The notes beneath the pieces are model-generated. The model saw only the letters and a program-made list of their open reading frames with translations. It was not told the origin of the DNA and made no database searches. Position numbers and translations under genes: made by a program. From contig DLJQ01000012.1 in the NCBI GenBank assembly GCA_002484335.1, forward strand, positions 40,282 through 104,281: a stretch of 64,000 nucleotides of DNA, given 5' to 3'. Every line of letters starts with the position of its first letter. The first letter of the stretch is position 1. Shown here one piece after another: positions 36,191-45,164 of this stretch. Source of the stretch: Flavobacteriales bacterium UBA7612 (GTDB lineage Bacteria > Bacteroidota > Bacteroidia > Flavobacteriales > Weeksellaceae).

Positions 36191-37588
36191 ATGCAAAAAA
36201 GCGCTCTCATTATTGCACTTATTGTTGGAACTACATTTTTTATGGAAAACGTAGATGGAACAGCAATCACCACTGCTATTCCACAGATGTCTCATGATTT
36301 TGGAGTTTCACCTGTTACAATGAGTATGGGAATCACAGCTTACGTTATTATGTTAGCTGTTTTTATTCCTATTAGTGGTTGGTTTGCCGAAAGATACGGA
36401 ACAAGAACAATTTTTGTTACTGCAATAGCTGGTTTTGTAATTAGTTCTATTCTTTGTGGCCTATCAGAATCATTACCAACTTTTGTTGGAGCAAGAATTT
36501 TACAAGGTTTCTTTGGAGCCATGATGGTTCCTGTTGGTCAATTAGCTGTATTAGGTAATACTGAAAAAAAAGACCTTGTAACCGCTATTGCTCTTATTAC
36601 TTGGCCAGGATTGGCAGGACCTATATGTGGACCATTTATTGGCGGATATTTTACAACTTACCATTCTTGGCATTGGATATTTTTTATAAATATTCCATTA
36701 GGAATTATTGCTATTTTATTAAGTTTAAAGTATGTTCCTAATAAAATTTATAATAAAAATAAACCTCTTGATTGGAAAGGTTTTCTTTTAAGCGGAATTG
36801 GATTATTACTTTTTATGATTGGATTAGAAATTATCAATGGTAATCACGGAAATATATACTTAATCATAGGAATTTTAAGTTTAGCATTTCTATCATTTGG
36901 AATATCTGTCTGGCACTCTTTTAAAACTGATTTACCATTAATTAACTATTCGGTATTTAAAATAAAAACATATAAAATAACTTCTATTTCGGGGAGCATT
37001 ACAAAAGTTGTTATTAATACAGCTCCATATCTCTTACCTTTATTTTTTCAATTAGGATTTGGACTTTCTGCATTTAATGCAGGGTTATTGTATATGGCAA
37101 GTATGGTTGGTAATCTTGCAATGAAACCTGCAACAATATGGATTACACGAAAATACAATTTTAAACAAGTCCTTATTATTAATGGATTAATATTAAGTGT
37201 TTCAATTTTTATACAAGGTTATTTTGAACCAACAACACCTTATGCTTTAATCGCAGGAATTTTATTTATATCTGGACTTAGTCGATCAATGCAATTTAGT
37301 AGCTTAACTACACTAGCTTATTCTGATGTTCCAAAAGATAAAATGAGTAATGCAAATACATTGTATAATACACTACAACAATTATCTGTTGCAGTCGGAA
37401 TTACTACAGGTTCTATTTTATTACATTTTTCTGCATTATACCATGGTAATCATGGAACATATCAAGTCGTTGATTTTCAATTAGCATTAAAATTATCAGC
37501 TATTATTGGAATATTTTGTTTATTCGAATTTTTCCAGTTGAATAAAAATGATGGACTTAATGTTCGTGTAAAAAAGAAAAAAATATAA
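36191..37588 (+). CDS. DHA2-type MFS transporter
   Basis: 465 residues with about 14 hydrophobic helices. First-helix phrase TTFFMENVDGTAITTAIP and the helix 2-3 loop GWFAERYGTRTIF fit the EmrB/QacA drug:H+ antiporter group, as does the helix 5 motif GPFIGGYFTTY. These are usually exporters of toxic or pathway products. It is the only obvious transporter of the cluster and lies between the unknown exported protein and the SDR. Confidence 0.88.
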   Translation: MQKSALIIALIVGTTFFMENVDGTAITTAIPQMSHDFGVSPVTMSMGITAYVIMLAVFIPISGWFAERYGTRTIFVTAIAGFVISSILCGLSESLPTFVGARILQGFFGAMMVPVGQLAVLGNTEKKDLVTAIALITWPGLAGPICGPFIGGYFTTYHSWHWIFFINIPLGIIAILLSLKYVPNKIYNKNKPLDWKGFLLSGIGLLLFMIGLEIINGNHGNIYLIIGILSLAFLSFGISVWHSFKTDLPLINYSVFKIKTYKITSISGSITKVVINTAPYLLPLFFQLGFGLSAFNAGLLYMASMVGNLAMKPATIWITRKYNFKQVLIINGLILSVSIFIQGYFEPTTPYALIAGILFISGLSRSMQFSSLTTLAYSDVPKDKMSNANTLYNTLQQLSVAVGITTGSILLHFSALYHGNHGTYQVVDFQLALKLSAIIGIFCLFEFFQLNKNDGLNVRVKKKKI

Positions 37589-37602
37589 AAAAACATAAAA
37601 AA

Positions 37603-38397
37603 ATGGATTTACAATTAACAAACAAAACAGCTTTAGTAACTGGTTCTACAGAAGGAATTGGCTACGCTATAGCAAAAGGTTTACTAAAAGAAGGGACAAA
37701 AGTATATATTAACGGAAGAACACAAGAAAAAATTGATCAAAGTATTATTCAACTAAAAAAGGATGTTCCAAATGCAAATGTAGAAGGAATTGTAGCTGAT
37801 TTTTCAAAAGTAAATGAAGTGAATAATTTACTAAAAAATCTTCCTGAAGTAGATATCTTAGTAAATAATGTTGGTATTTATGGAGATCAACCATTCGAAA
37901 CAACAAATGATGATACTTGGTTTCATGATTTTGAAGTGAATGTGATGAGTGGAGTTCGTTTATCAAGACATTATGCTCCTAAAATGAAAGAAAATAATTG
38001 GGGAAGAATTATTTTCTTATCTAGCGAATCTGCAATTAATATTCCAGATGATATGATTTTGTATGGTGTTACAAAAACTGCTTATCTTGGATTAAGCAGA
38101 GGTTTAGCAAAACATTTAAAAGGAACAAATGTAACTGTAAATGCTATTCTTCCTGGTCCAACTTGGTCTGCCTCGAATTATAAAAACATGAAAAAAATTG
38201 CAGACGAAAAAGAAATAAGTGTTGAAGAAGCTGGAGTAGAGTTTGTAAAAGAAAAAAGGCCATCTTCTATCGTAGGAAAATTTGTAGATGCTGATGAAGT
38301 TGCTAACTTAGTAGTATATACTGCAAGTCCGCTATCTTCTGCAACTACAGGTGCAGCATTACGAGTAGATGGAGGAGTTGTTGATACAGCTTTTTAA
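37603..38397 (+). CDS. Short-chain dehydrogenase/reductase
   Basis: 264 residues. Cofactor loop TGSTEGIGYAIA near residue 12, NNVG at about 88 and active-site Ser plus YGVTK near 147 define a classical SDR; the ending DGGVVDTAF is typical. Related enzymes act on sugars, sugar acids and keto compounds. It is cytoplasmic. It lies 15 bases after the MFS gene. Confidence 0.9.
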   Translation: MDLQLTNKTALVTGSTEGIGYAIAKGLLKEGTKVYINGRTQEKIDQSIIQLKKDVPNANVEGIVADFSKVNEVNNLLKNLPEVDILVNNVGIYGDQPFETTNDDTWFHDFEVNVMSGVRLSRHYAPKMKENNWGRIIFLSSESAINIPDDMILYGVTKTAYLGLSRGLAKHLKGTNVTVNAILPGPTWSASNYKNMKKIADEKEISVEEAGVEFVKEKRPSSIVGKFVDADEVANLVVYTASPLSSATTGAALRVDGGVVDTAF

Positions 38398-38425
38398 AAT
38401 TAAAACAACATAAAATTAAAATACA

Positions 38426-39370
38426 ATGGAAAAAAAAATTATAAAAAACACAGACTTAGAAATTGCCCCTATTAATTTTGGAGGAAACGTTTTTGGATGG
38501 ACATTAGATGAAAAACAATCATTTGATATTTTAGATCAATTCACAGAAGCTGGATTTAACTTTATTGATACAGCAGATACATATGCTTGGTGGGTTAATG
38601 GTGTTGGAGGACAATCTGAAACTATTATTGGTAAATGGTTAAAAGAACGTAAAAATAGAGAAAACGTAGTTATAGCAACCAAAGTTGGTTCAGAAACAAA
38701 AGAACATGGTTTTGATGTAAGTAAAAAACATATTCTAAAATCTATTGATGAATCTTTACAACGCTTAGGTACAGATTATATCGACTTATATTATACTCAT
38801 TTTGACGATAATGTAACTCCTATAGAAGAAACTCTTTCTGCTTATGATGAAATTGTAAAAGCAGGAAAAGTTCGTTATATTGCTGCTTCAAATGTATCTC
38901 CTGAACGTTTAATTGAATCATTTGATGTTGCTGAGAAAAATAATTTTCCTAAATATGTTGCTCTACAACCTCATTATAATTTAGTAGAACGTGAAAACTT
39001 TGAAAATAAATATGCTTCTCTAGTTGAAAAATATGATTTAAGTGTTTTCCCGTATTGGTCTTTAGCAGCTGGTTTCCTTACAGGAAAATATAAAACTGAA
39101 GCTGATTTTGATAAAACTCCTAGAGGTGCAGGAATTAAAAAATATTTTGATCAAAAAGGTAAAAATGTTTTAACTGTTTTAGAAACAATTGCAGATAAAC
39201 ACAACTCTGCACCTGCTACAGTTTCATTAGCATGGTTATTAGCAAATCCTTTAATCACTGCTCCTATTGTAAGTGCAACAAGTCAAAATCAATTAAAAAC
39301 TTTATTTGATGCTCCACAACTTAAATTAGATCAAGAAGATTTAAATTTATTAAACGAAGCTAGTAAATAA
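38426..39370 (+). CDS. Aldo/keto reductase 4
   Basis: 314 residues, cytoplasmic, of the YajO/potassium-channel beta-subunit-like branch. Tetrad in DTADTYAW (Asp, Tyr), IATKVG (Lys) and THFDDN (His). It is last gene of the cluster and is followed within four bases by a strong terminator. It is the fourth reductase of the fold in the cluster, each from a different branch, so they are probably non-redundant. Confidence 0.88.
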   Translation: MEKKIIKNTDLEIAPINFGGNVFGWTLDEKQSFDILDQFTEAGFNFIDTADTYAWWVNGVGGQSETIIGKWLKERKNRENVVIATKVGSETKEHGFDVSKKHILKSIDESLQRLGTDYIDLYYTHFDDNVTPIEETLSAYDEIVKAGKVRYIAASNVSPERLIESFDVAEKNNFPKYVALQPHYNLVERENFENKYASLVEKYDLSVFPYWSLAAGFLTGKYKTEADFDKTPRGAGIKKYFDQKGKNVLTVLETIADKHNSAPATVSLAWLLANPLITAPIVSATSQNQLKTLFDAPQLKLDQEDLNLLNEASK

Positions 39371-39373
39371 ATC

Positions 39374-39410
39374 AAAAAGCTATCTCAATATTGAGATAGC
39401 TTTTTTGTAT
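39374..39410 (+). terminator. Terminator ending the large cluster
   Basis: A perfect 15-bp stem, arms 39374-39388 and 39391-39405, two-base loop, with a following T-rich run. It starts four bases after the AKR4 stop. Confidence 0.85.
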
Positions 39411-39468
39411 TTTTTTTTAATAATTTCTACTAATTGATTTTTAATATATAATTGTTAGTTTTTTATTT

Positions 39469-39600
39469 GCAATAGTGATTGAAGTGACATCCTTTTTTGA
39501 TTTTGTTATTAAACGTAGTCGAAATATAATAATCAAGTCGAAATAACAAATTGAAAAAGACATAGAGAAAAAGCACGGTGCGAAGCAATTGTCCAAAAAA
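39469..39600 (+). repeat. Family A interspersed repeat, copy 2
   Basis: Outer blocks GCAATAGTGATTG and AGCAATTGTCCAAAA. The centre stem pairs TTTTGTTATT with AATAACAAAT, a different sequence from copy 1. It contains two GTCGAAAT words. It lies between the cluster end and the convergent queH gene. Confidence 0.7.
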
Positions 39601-39634
39601 TAGATATAAAGTTTAAACAACTTTTCTATTAAAA

Positions 39635-40327
39635 TTACTTATCATCTTTACTATAATATTTTTCTCCAAGCTTTATTTTTTCGCGACCATTTGCCATTCT
39701 CCATTTATTGGTATCTCTCAAAGAATAAGCACAACCACAATATTCCTGCATATAAAATTCCTCTTCTTTACTAATATCTAACATTCTTGCAGAACCTCCT
39801 TTCTTTCTCCAATTGTGTGTCCAATATTCAATTCCTTCATATGGTTCAGCGGCTCGAATTCCACTATCATTAATTTGTTGCATATTTTTCCATCGAGAAA
39901 TTCCTAAAGAACTACAAATAGTATCAAATCCATTTTCATAAGCATACAATGCTGTTCTTTCGAAACGCATATCAAAACACATTGTGCAACGTATTCCTTT
40001 TTCGGGCTCCATTTCCATTCCTTTTGCTCTTGCAAACCAATTATCTTCATCATAATCGGCGTCAATAAATGGAATATTATGCTTTTCTGCAAACCGAATA
40101 TTTTCTTCTTTTCTTAAATCATACTCCTTTTTCGGATGAATATTTGGATTATAAAAAAAGATAGAAAAATCAATCCCTGATGCAATAATAGCTTCCATAA
40201 CTTCTCCAGAACATGGTGCGCAGCAAGAATGTAATAATAAATTTTTCCCTTGGTTTGGTAGTAAAAGTTTTTCTCTTATAACATTATTCATTAAAACAAA
40301 TTTATCTAAATTATGATTATTTTTCAA
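39635..40327 (-). CDS. queH: Epoxyqueuosine reductase QueH
   Basis: Last step of queuosine tRNA modification, reducing epoxyqueuosine to queuosine. QueH is the non-B12 alternative to QueG. 230 residues with the family cysteines: HSCCAPCSG near residue 33, RCTMCFDMR near 117 and EYCGCAYS near 195, which bind iron-sulfur and an additional metal. The start is taken at 40327; an in-frame ATG 36 bases later (40291) is also possible. It is not near other queuosine genes, and its end faces the family A repeat. Confidence 0.9.
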   Translation of the reverse strand: MKNNHNLDKFVLMNNVIREKLLLPNQGKNLLLHSCCAPCSGEVMEAIIASGIDFSIFFYNPNIHPKKEYDLRKEENIRFAEKHNIPFIDADYDEDNWFARAKGMEMEPEKGIRCTMCFDMRFERTALYAYENGFDTICSSLGISRWKNMQQINDSGIRAAEPYEGIEYWTHNWRKKGGSARMLDISKEEEFYMQEYCGCAYSLRDTNKWRMANGREKIKLGEKYYSKDDK

Positions 40328-40489
40328 TTATTCTTTATAAATTAAGCTTTATCAAAACCTTTATTTATTATTAAATAAATTCAAAATATAATATAAATAA
40401 GTCTTATTGAAATAAATAATAATAAACAAGATTTGTCTTAAATCTCTTATTATCTTGCAAAAAAATACAAACTTTTAATTTTACACACA

Positions 40490-41524
40490 ATGAGATTTTT
40501 TTTTACTGGACTAATAATGTTATTTGCTTCACAAGTTATGATTGCTCAGAATCTAGATTTATCAATTGATCAATTAAATCCTGGAATTAGCGACTACACA
40601 ATTCAGCTTTCTGATAAAAATGAAAAATCTACTCTCCCTATACGTGTTATAAAAGGACAAAATAAAGGTCCTGTATTTACAATTGTTGCTGGAGTACATG
40701 GCTATGAATATCCGCCTATTATTGCTGTACAGCAATTAATGAACGAAATTGATTACAAAAAATTAAGAGGAACTTTGGTTATTTTACCTATTGCAAATAC
40801 AGCGGCTTTTAGTGGACGTTCTGTTTTCTATAATCCTATTGATGGAAAAAATCTAAATACCACTTTTCCTGGTAAACAAAATGGAACTATTACTGAACAG
40901 ATTGCTTATCAAATTACTAACAAAATAATTCCAATTTCTGATGTTTTTTTAGATATACATGCTGGTGATGCAAGCGAAGATTTAATATCATTTATTTGTT
41001 TTTATAATGCAGAAAATTTCCCAAAACAAACCGCAGAAGCTAAAAGGTTAAGTGAACTTGGTGGCTTTGAAAATGTAGTTTCTTATCCTTATACGTTAAA
41101 ACAAAGTGAACCTGCACTTTATGCATTTAAACAAGCTGTACAAGATGGAAAAGTTGCACTAAGTATAGAAAGTGGAAAATTAGGTAACGTACAAGATGAA
41201 GCTGTAAAGGAAATCAAAAATTCTGTTTATTTAATGCTAAACAATCTTGCCATTTATAAGAAAGAAAAGCTTGTTCAGCCTTCTATAATAAATAATTTCA
41301 CAAAACAATCTTATATAAAAACTGATGTAAAAGGATTTTTTTATAGCGATTTAAAAGCTGGAGATAAAGTAATAGAAGGTCAAACTATTGGTTATGTTAC
41401 AGATTTTTTTGGAAACAAAATAAGAGATATAAAATCCAATTCTTCTGGAATTATTTTATATAAAATTGGTACTCCTCCCGTAAATCCAAATGAAACTATT
41501 TTTTGTATTGCTTCAAACAATTAA
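40490..41524 (+). CDS. Exported succinylglutamate desuccinylase/aspartoacylase-family protein
   Basis: 344 residues with a Sec signal (end near IAQ). The M14-like zinc site is seen as H-x-x-E in GVHGYEYPP near residue 70 and the third ligand in DIHAGD near 157. The C-terminal beta-domain follows the pattern of AstE/AspA-like proteins (GTPPVNPNETIF at the end). The exported location argues for action on peptides or acylated amino acids from outside, not the arginine succinyltransferase pathway. Confidence 0.82.
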   Translation: MRFFFTGLIMLFASQVMIAQNLDLSIDQLNPGISDYTIQLSDKNEKSTLPIRVIKGQNKGPVFTIVAGVHGYEYPPIIAVQQLMNEIDYKKLRGTLVILPIANTAAFSGRSVFYNPIDGKNLNTTFPGKQNGTITEQIAYQITNKIIPISDVFLDIHAGDASEDLISFICFYNAENFPKQTAEAKRLSELGGFENVVSYPYTLKQSEPALYAFKQAVQDGKVALSIESGKLGNVQDEAVKEIKNSVYLMLNNLAIYKKEKLVQPSIINNFTKQSYIKTDVKGFFYSDLKAGDKVIEGQTIGYVTDFFGNKIRDIKSNSSGIILYKIGTPPVNPNETIFCIASNN

Positions 41525-41574
41525 AGTATACTTTATAAGTAATTGTTTATATTTAAATAATAAAAACAACTTAA

Positions 41575-42339
41575 ATGAGTGACAAGAAATTTAATATTGC
41601 TATTTTAATTGATGGAGATAATGCTCAAGCTAAACTCTTAAAACAAACGATAGAAGAAGTTTCTAAATATGGAAAAGCAACTATTCGAAGAATTTATGGA
41701 GATTGGACTTCCAATGTGATGAATTCTTGGAAAGATTTAATCAATCAATATTCCATTAACCCTATTCAGAAATTTTCTTACACAACTGGAAAAAATTCTA
41801 CAGATGGTGCTTTAATAATTGATGCTATGGATATTTTACATAGTAAAAGTGTTGAAGGATTTTGTATAGTTTCTAGTGATAGTGATTACACGGGTTTAGC
41901 TAAAAGAATAAGAGAAGAAGGTTTATTTGTAATGGGTATTGGAGAAAAGAAAACACCTGAAGCTTTTGTAAAATCTTGTGATATTTTCACTTTTACCGAG
42001 AATATTTCTCCTAAACCAAAGAAAGTTGAAAAAGCAACTAGAAAACCAGAAAGACAAGAAAAAAATAACACTCCAAAGAAAACAACTAAAAAAATAGCTC
42101 ATTTTTTAAGTGATGACGATTATGAAACTATATCTAAAGCATTTGAAATTTCTATGAATGATAATGATGTTGCCTATGTTTCTAATGTTGGTGCAAACAT
42201 TCGTAAAATTGATCCTAGTTTTGATACTCGAAGTTATGGTTTTTACTCCCTAACAAAATTATTTGACAACTTAGATGAATTTGAAATTATCAAAAATGAA
42301 GTTGGAGATTTAAATCATCCACTAATTAAAAGGGTTTAA
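41575..42339 (+). CDS. NYN-domain putative RNase with C-terminal LOTUS/OST-HTH domain
   Basis: 254 residues. The NYN (PIN-like) domain has the acidic residues ILIDGDN (near 12), DGALIIDAMD (near 80) and SSDSDY (near 101), predicted to hold a metal for RNA cleavage. After a Lys-rich linker (about 145-170) comes an OST-HTH/LOTUS domain with YGFYSLTKLFDNLDEFEI, an RNA-binding module. The LabA/DUF88 architecture is widespread but its RNA targets are unknown. It is convergent to the DUF2490 gene. Confidence 0.85.
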   Translation: MSDKKFNIAILIDGDNAQAKLLKQTIEEVSKYGKATIRRIYGDWTSNVMNSWKDLINQYSINPIQKFSYTTGKNSTDGALIIDAMDILHSKSVEGFCIVSSDSDYTGLAKRIREEGLFVMGIGEKKTPEAFVKSCDIFTFTENISPKPKKVEKATRKPERQEKNNTPKKTTKKIAHFLSDDDYETISKAFEISMNDNDVAYVSNVGANIRKIDPSFDTRSYGFYSLTKLFDNLDEFEIIKNEVGDLNHPLIKRV

Positions 42340-42348
42340 TAACATTTA

Positions 42349-43140
42349 TTAAAAAAAAGGATTCTTTATAATAACATCAAAAGCAATATAATTTGCAGAA
42401 TGTGGATGTATCGTTCCTAATAAATCATTTTTATAGCCTAAATCTAATTGAATAGGTATCGTAGATGGTGAATATGAATAGTACAACATAAATCGACTTT
42501 CGTTGTATGAATACTTTGACCAATCTTCATTTTTATGATCATGATCAAACGTAAACAATTGTTCTGAACTACCTATAATTCTATGTTCATTTTGTTTATC
42601 TAAATTAAAAATAAATTGTAAACGAAAACGTGTTCTAAATTCTAAATCTTCAGTAGGTAAATCAAAATCTGAAGTATAGAATCTTCTAACTTCTTGTCTA
42701 AAAGTTGGGACAATAGTCAGATAATTTAATTTAAAAGGATAATTTACTGATCCATACGTTCTAAACTCTTGTTTTACAGATTGATTTATATTATCATCAG
42801 TATAGGAATACTTTGTTTTATGTTTATAAATAAAAGAAAGTGCATACCTCCAGTTATTCACTTTCATTTTATGAGTTATTGCTTCATTTAATACCCATGA
42901 ATCCTTTCGATCAAGGGGATTATAGTTTCTTATACTTTTATTTGCCCATCCGACATACGTCATAGACTCCCATGTTTTTGCTGAATTTAATTTTTGCTGA
43001 ATACCTAAAGCACTCCATTCAGCTATTTGGGCATCTCCTACTCCTGTTGGAGAAATTTGCGCATTCGTATTTCTATCAATAACTAAAAATAGAATTAATA
43101 ACGTTAATTTAAAAAATATATTTGTTTTATAATCAATCAT
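42349..43140 (-). CDS. DUF2490 family outer-membrane-barrel-like protein
   Basis: 263 residues with a leader near the start and alternating, Tyr- and Arg-rich strands ending in a terminal Phe (NPFF), typical of an outer membrane beta-barrel. It resembles the DUF2490 family of Bacteroidota (ewsALGiqqKL-type start followed by repeated FRTRFRLQ strands). Function is unknown. It is transcribed towards the NYN gene and shares its upstream region with ohr. Confidence 0.75.
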   Translation of the reverse strand: MIDYKTNIFFKLTLLILFLVIDRNTNAQISPTGVGDAQIAEWSALGIQQKLNSAKTWESMTYVGWANKSIRNYNPLDRKDSWVLNEAITHKMKVNNWRYALSFIYKHKTKYSYTDDNINQSVKQEFRTYGSVNYPFKLNYLTIVPTFRQEVRRFYTSDFDLPTEDLEFRTRFRLQFIFNLDKQNEHRIIGSSEQLFTFDHDHKNEDWSKYSYNESRFMLYYSYSPSTIPIQLDLGYKNDLLGTIHPHSANYIAFDVIIKNPFF

Positions 43141-43192
43141 TTAATATCTTTAATGATATATAATATTTATTTTAATTTAAAATTATATGGTT

Positions 43193-43212
43193 TGATATTC
43201 TGACAAATATCA
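43193..43212. promoter_or_regulatory. Inverted repeat in the DUF2490-ohr divergent region
   Basis: A perfect seven-base dyad TGATATT/AATATCA with a six-base spacer. It lies 53 bases before the DUF2490 start and about 100 before the ohr promoter. No known regulator is tied to it. Confidence 0.3.
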
Positions 43213-43289
43213 TTATAATATGATCAAATCACTATTATAAAACCATTAAAGTCTTAACAATTAACAAAAAATTAAAATAATTTTCACAA

Positions 43290-43327
43290 TTATATTTTGC
43301 ACAATATAATTTTACAAAATATATTTG
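43290..43327 (+). promoter_or_regulatory. ohr promoter with candidate OhrR operator
   Basis: -33 TTTG (43296-43299), a 20-base spacer and -7 TATATTTG (43320-43327) match the Bacteroidota consensus. A near-perfect 20-bp palindrome, TTATATTTTG/CACAATATAA (43290-43309, one mismatched pair), covers the -33 box. Its AT-rich ACAAT-type half-sites resemble known OhrR operators. Confidence 0.6.
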
Positions 43328-43362
43328 CAGTGTAAAATTTAGTAACCTTAAAATAAAAAAAT

Positions 43363-43785
43363 ATGAAAACATTGTATAGCATAGGAGCTACAGCAAAAGG
43401 TGGAAGAAATGGTGTTGTAAAAAGCGAAAATGGAGTTCTTGACTTAGAAGTAAGAATGCCAAAAGGATTAGGAGGAGCAAATGATGATTATGCAAATCCA
43501 GAAATGCTTTTTGCAGCAGGTTATGCAGCTTGTTTCGATAGTGCACTAAACCTTATTATCCGTCAAGAGAAAATAAAAACTGGAGAAACTACAGTTACAA
43601 CAAATATAAGCATTGGTCAATTAGAAAACGGAGGTTTTGGATTAGCAGCAACAATACATGCAAATATCCCTGATGTAACGTTAGAAGAAGCACAGTCTTT
43701 AATTGAAAAAGCACATCAAGTTTGTCCTTATTCAAATGCTACAAGAGGAAATATAGAAGTTAAATTAACAGTTTCTAACGATTAA
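43363..43785 (+). CDS. ohr: Organic hydroperoxide resistance protein Ohr
   Basis: A 140-residue thiol peroxidase that reduces organic hydroperoxides, OsmC/Ohr fold, cytoplasmic dimer. The reactive pair is C57 (GYAACFDSA) and C121 (QVCPYSNATRGN). The N-terminal TAKGGRNGVVKS is typical of Ohr rather than OsmC. Its promoter has an OhrR-type palindrome, and a two-Cys OhrR gene lies 2.6 kb downstream. It is followed five bases later by DUF1304. Confidence 0.94.
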   Translation: MKTLYSIGATAKGGRNGVVKSENGVLDLEVRMPKGLGGANDDYANPEMLFAAGYAACFDSALNLIIRQEKIKTGETTVTTNISIGQLENGGFGLAATIHANIPDVTLEEAQSLIEKAHQVCPYSNATRGNIEVKLTVSND

Positions 43786-43790
43786 TTTAC

Positions 43791-44159
43791 ATGAATAGCA
43801 TAGCAATTATTTTAACAATTTTTGTTGCATTAGAACATTGTTACATTCTTTGGATGGAAATGTTTGCATGGGAAACTGCAGGAAAAAAAACATTTGGAAA
43901 ATCACTTCCAAAAGAACTATTTAAACCCACAAAAGGTTTAGCCGCTAATCAAGGATTATACAATGGATTTTTAGTTGCTGGGCTTATCTGGTCTTTCTTA
44001 ATAACAGATATTGATTGGAGTTTTAATATTCGTATGTTTTTCCTAGGATGTGTTGTTGTTGCTGGTATTTTTGGAGCATTAACTGCTAGTAAAAAAATAT
44101 TTTTTTTACAAGGCATTCCAGCTCTACTTGCTATGCTATTTGTGTTTTTAGCTAAATAA
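43791..44159 (+). CDS. DUF1304 family membrane protein
   Basis: 122 residues with four hydrophobic helices and the conserved early HCYILWMEMFAW and LAANQGLYNGFLVAG segments of DUF1304. Function is unknown. It is five bases after ohr, so they form an operon; DUF1304 is plausibly part of the peroxide response here. A family B repeat begins 31 bases after the stop. Confidence 0.82.
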   Translation: MNSIAIILTIFVALEHCYILWMEMFAWETAGKKTFGKSLPKELFKPTKGLAANQGLYNGFLVAGLIWSFLITDIDWSFNIRMFFLGCVVVAGIFGALTASKKIFFLQGIPALLAMLFVFLAK

Positions 44160-44190
44160 TTAAGACGTTGTGAATTTTAAAATAACTTTA

Positions 44191-44467
44191 TGTCATTCAG
44201 AGTTTTTTGCAGAATAAACGTTTCGACAAGCTCAACATAATAGCGTTGAATTGACAGAAAACAAATCTGTCATTTTGAGTGAAATTCGATGAGAATTTTG
44301 TATCGAAAAATAGGTAAAGATTTGTAATACTAATAGAATGCAGTTCTATTTTCTATCTTATTTCTCGATACATTTTTCTAAGAAAAATACTCGAATTGAC
44401 AGAAAAGAACTGTATGTCATTCTGAGCCTGACGAAGAATAAACATTTCGAAAATTCAAAATAACATC
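44191..44467 (+). repeat. Family B repeat, copy 1 (277 bp)
   Basis: Starts TGTCATTC and has internal inverted words TCGACAAGCTCAA, TCATTTTGAGTGAAATTCGAT and a second TGTCATTCTGAGCC. Closely matches 45854-46127 in the same orientation; the middle 100 bases differ at only a few positions. The 360-base gap 44160-44521 holds no gene. Confidence 0.85.
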
Positions 44468-44521
44468 AGAAAGTTTAATAGAGTTATCTAAAATAGACAA
44501 CAAATAAAAAAAATAAAAAAC

Positions 44522-45157
44522 GTGTCATTAATAGAAGATTTAAATTGGAGACATGCTGTAAAAGCATATGACCCTACACAAAAAGTAAGTCAAGAAAATA
44601 TAGATAAAATTATAGAAGCTGCGAGATTAGCTCCTACTTCTTCTGGTTTACAACCTTTTAAAGTTCTTGTTGTTGAAAATCAAGAATTAAAAAATGAATT
44701 ATCAAAAGGAGCTTTGAATCCTGAATGTATGAGAGATGCTTCTCATATTATCATTTTTGCAGCTTGGGATAACTACACAGCAGAAAGAATAGATAAAGTT
44801 TATGATTTTACAACTGATGAAAGAGGTTTACCAAGAGGACGATTTGGAAGTTATACAGATAAATTAAAAAGTATTTATTTGAATGCTCCTCAGGAAGAGA
44901 ATTTTGCTCATACTGCTCGCCAAACTTATATAGCATTAGGTCTTGCATTAGCTCAGGCAGCAGAATTAAAAGTTGATACTACTCCTGTAGAAGGTTTTGA
45001 TAATTCTGTTGTAGACCGCGTATTAAAATTAGAAAACTTAGGTCTTAGAAGTGTTTCTCTAATGTATGTTGGTGTTTCGAATCCAGAATTAGACTGGATT
45101 GCTCCAATGAAAAAGGTTAGAGTACCAAAAGAAGAATTTATTGTTGAATATAAATAA
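44522..45157 (+). CDS. Nitroreductase-family NAD(P)H oxidoreductase
   Basis: 211 residues, FMN-dependent. It starts at GTG 44522, where the family N-terminus SLIEDLNWRHAVKAYDP begins. FMN-contact parts are AARLAPTSSGLQPFKV and LENLGLRSVSLMYVG. Relatives reduce nitroaromatics, quinones or enones. With the PfpI gene it forms a two-gene unit enclosed by family B repeats and inserted between ohr-DUF1304 and ohrR. Confidence 0.88.
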   Translation: MSLIEDLNWRHAVKAYDPTQKVSQENIDKIIEAARLAPTSSGLQPFKVLVVENQELKNELSKGALNPECMRDASHIIIFAAWDNYTAERIDKVYDFTTDERGLPRGRFGSYTDKLKSIYLNAPQEENFAHTARQTYIALGLALAQAAELKVDTTPVEGFDNSVVDRVLKLENLGLRSVSLMYVGVSNPELDWIAPMKKVRVPKEEFIVEYK

Positions 45158-45164
45158 AGAAAAA

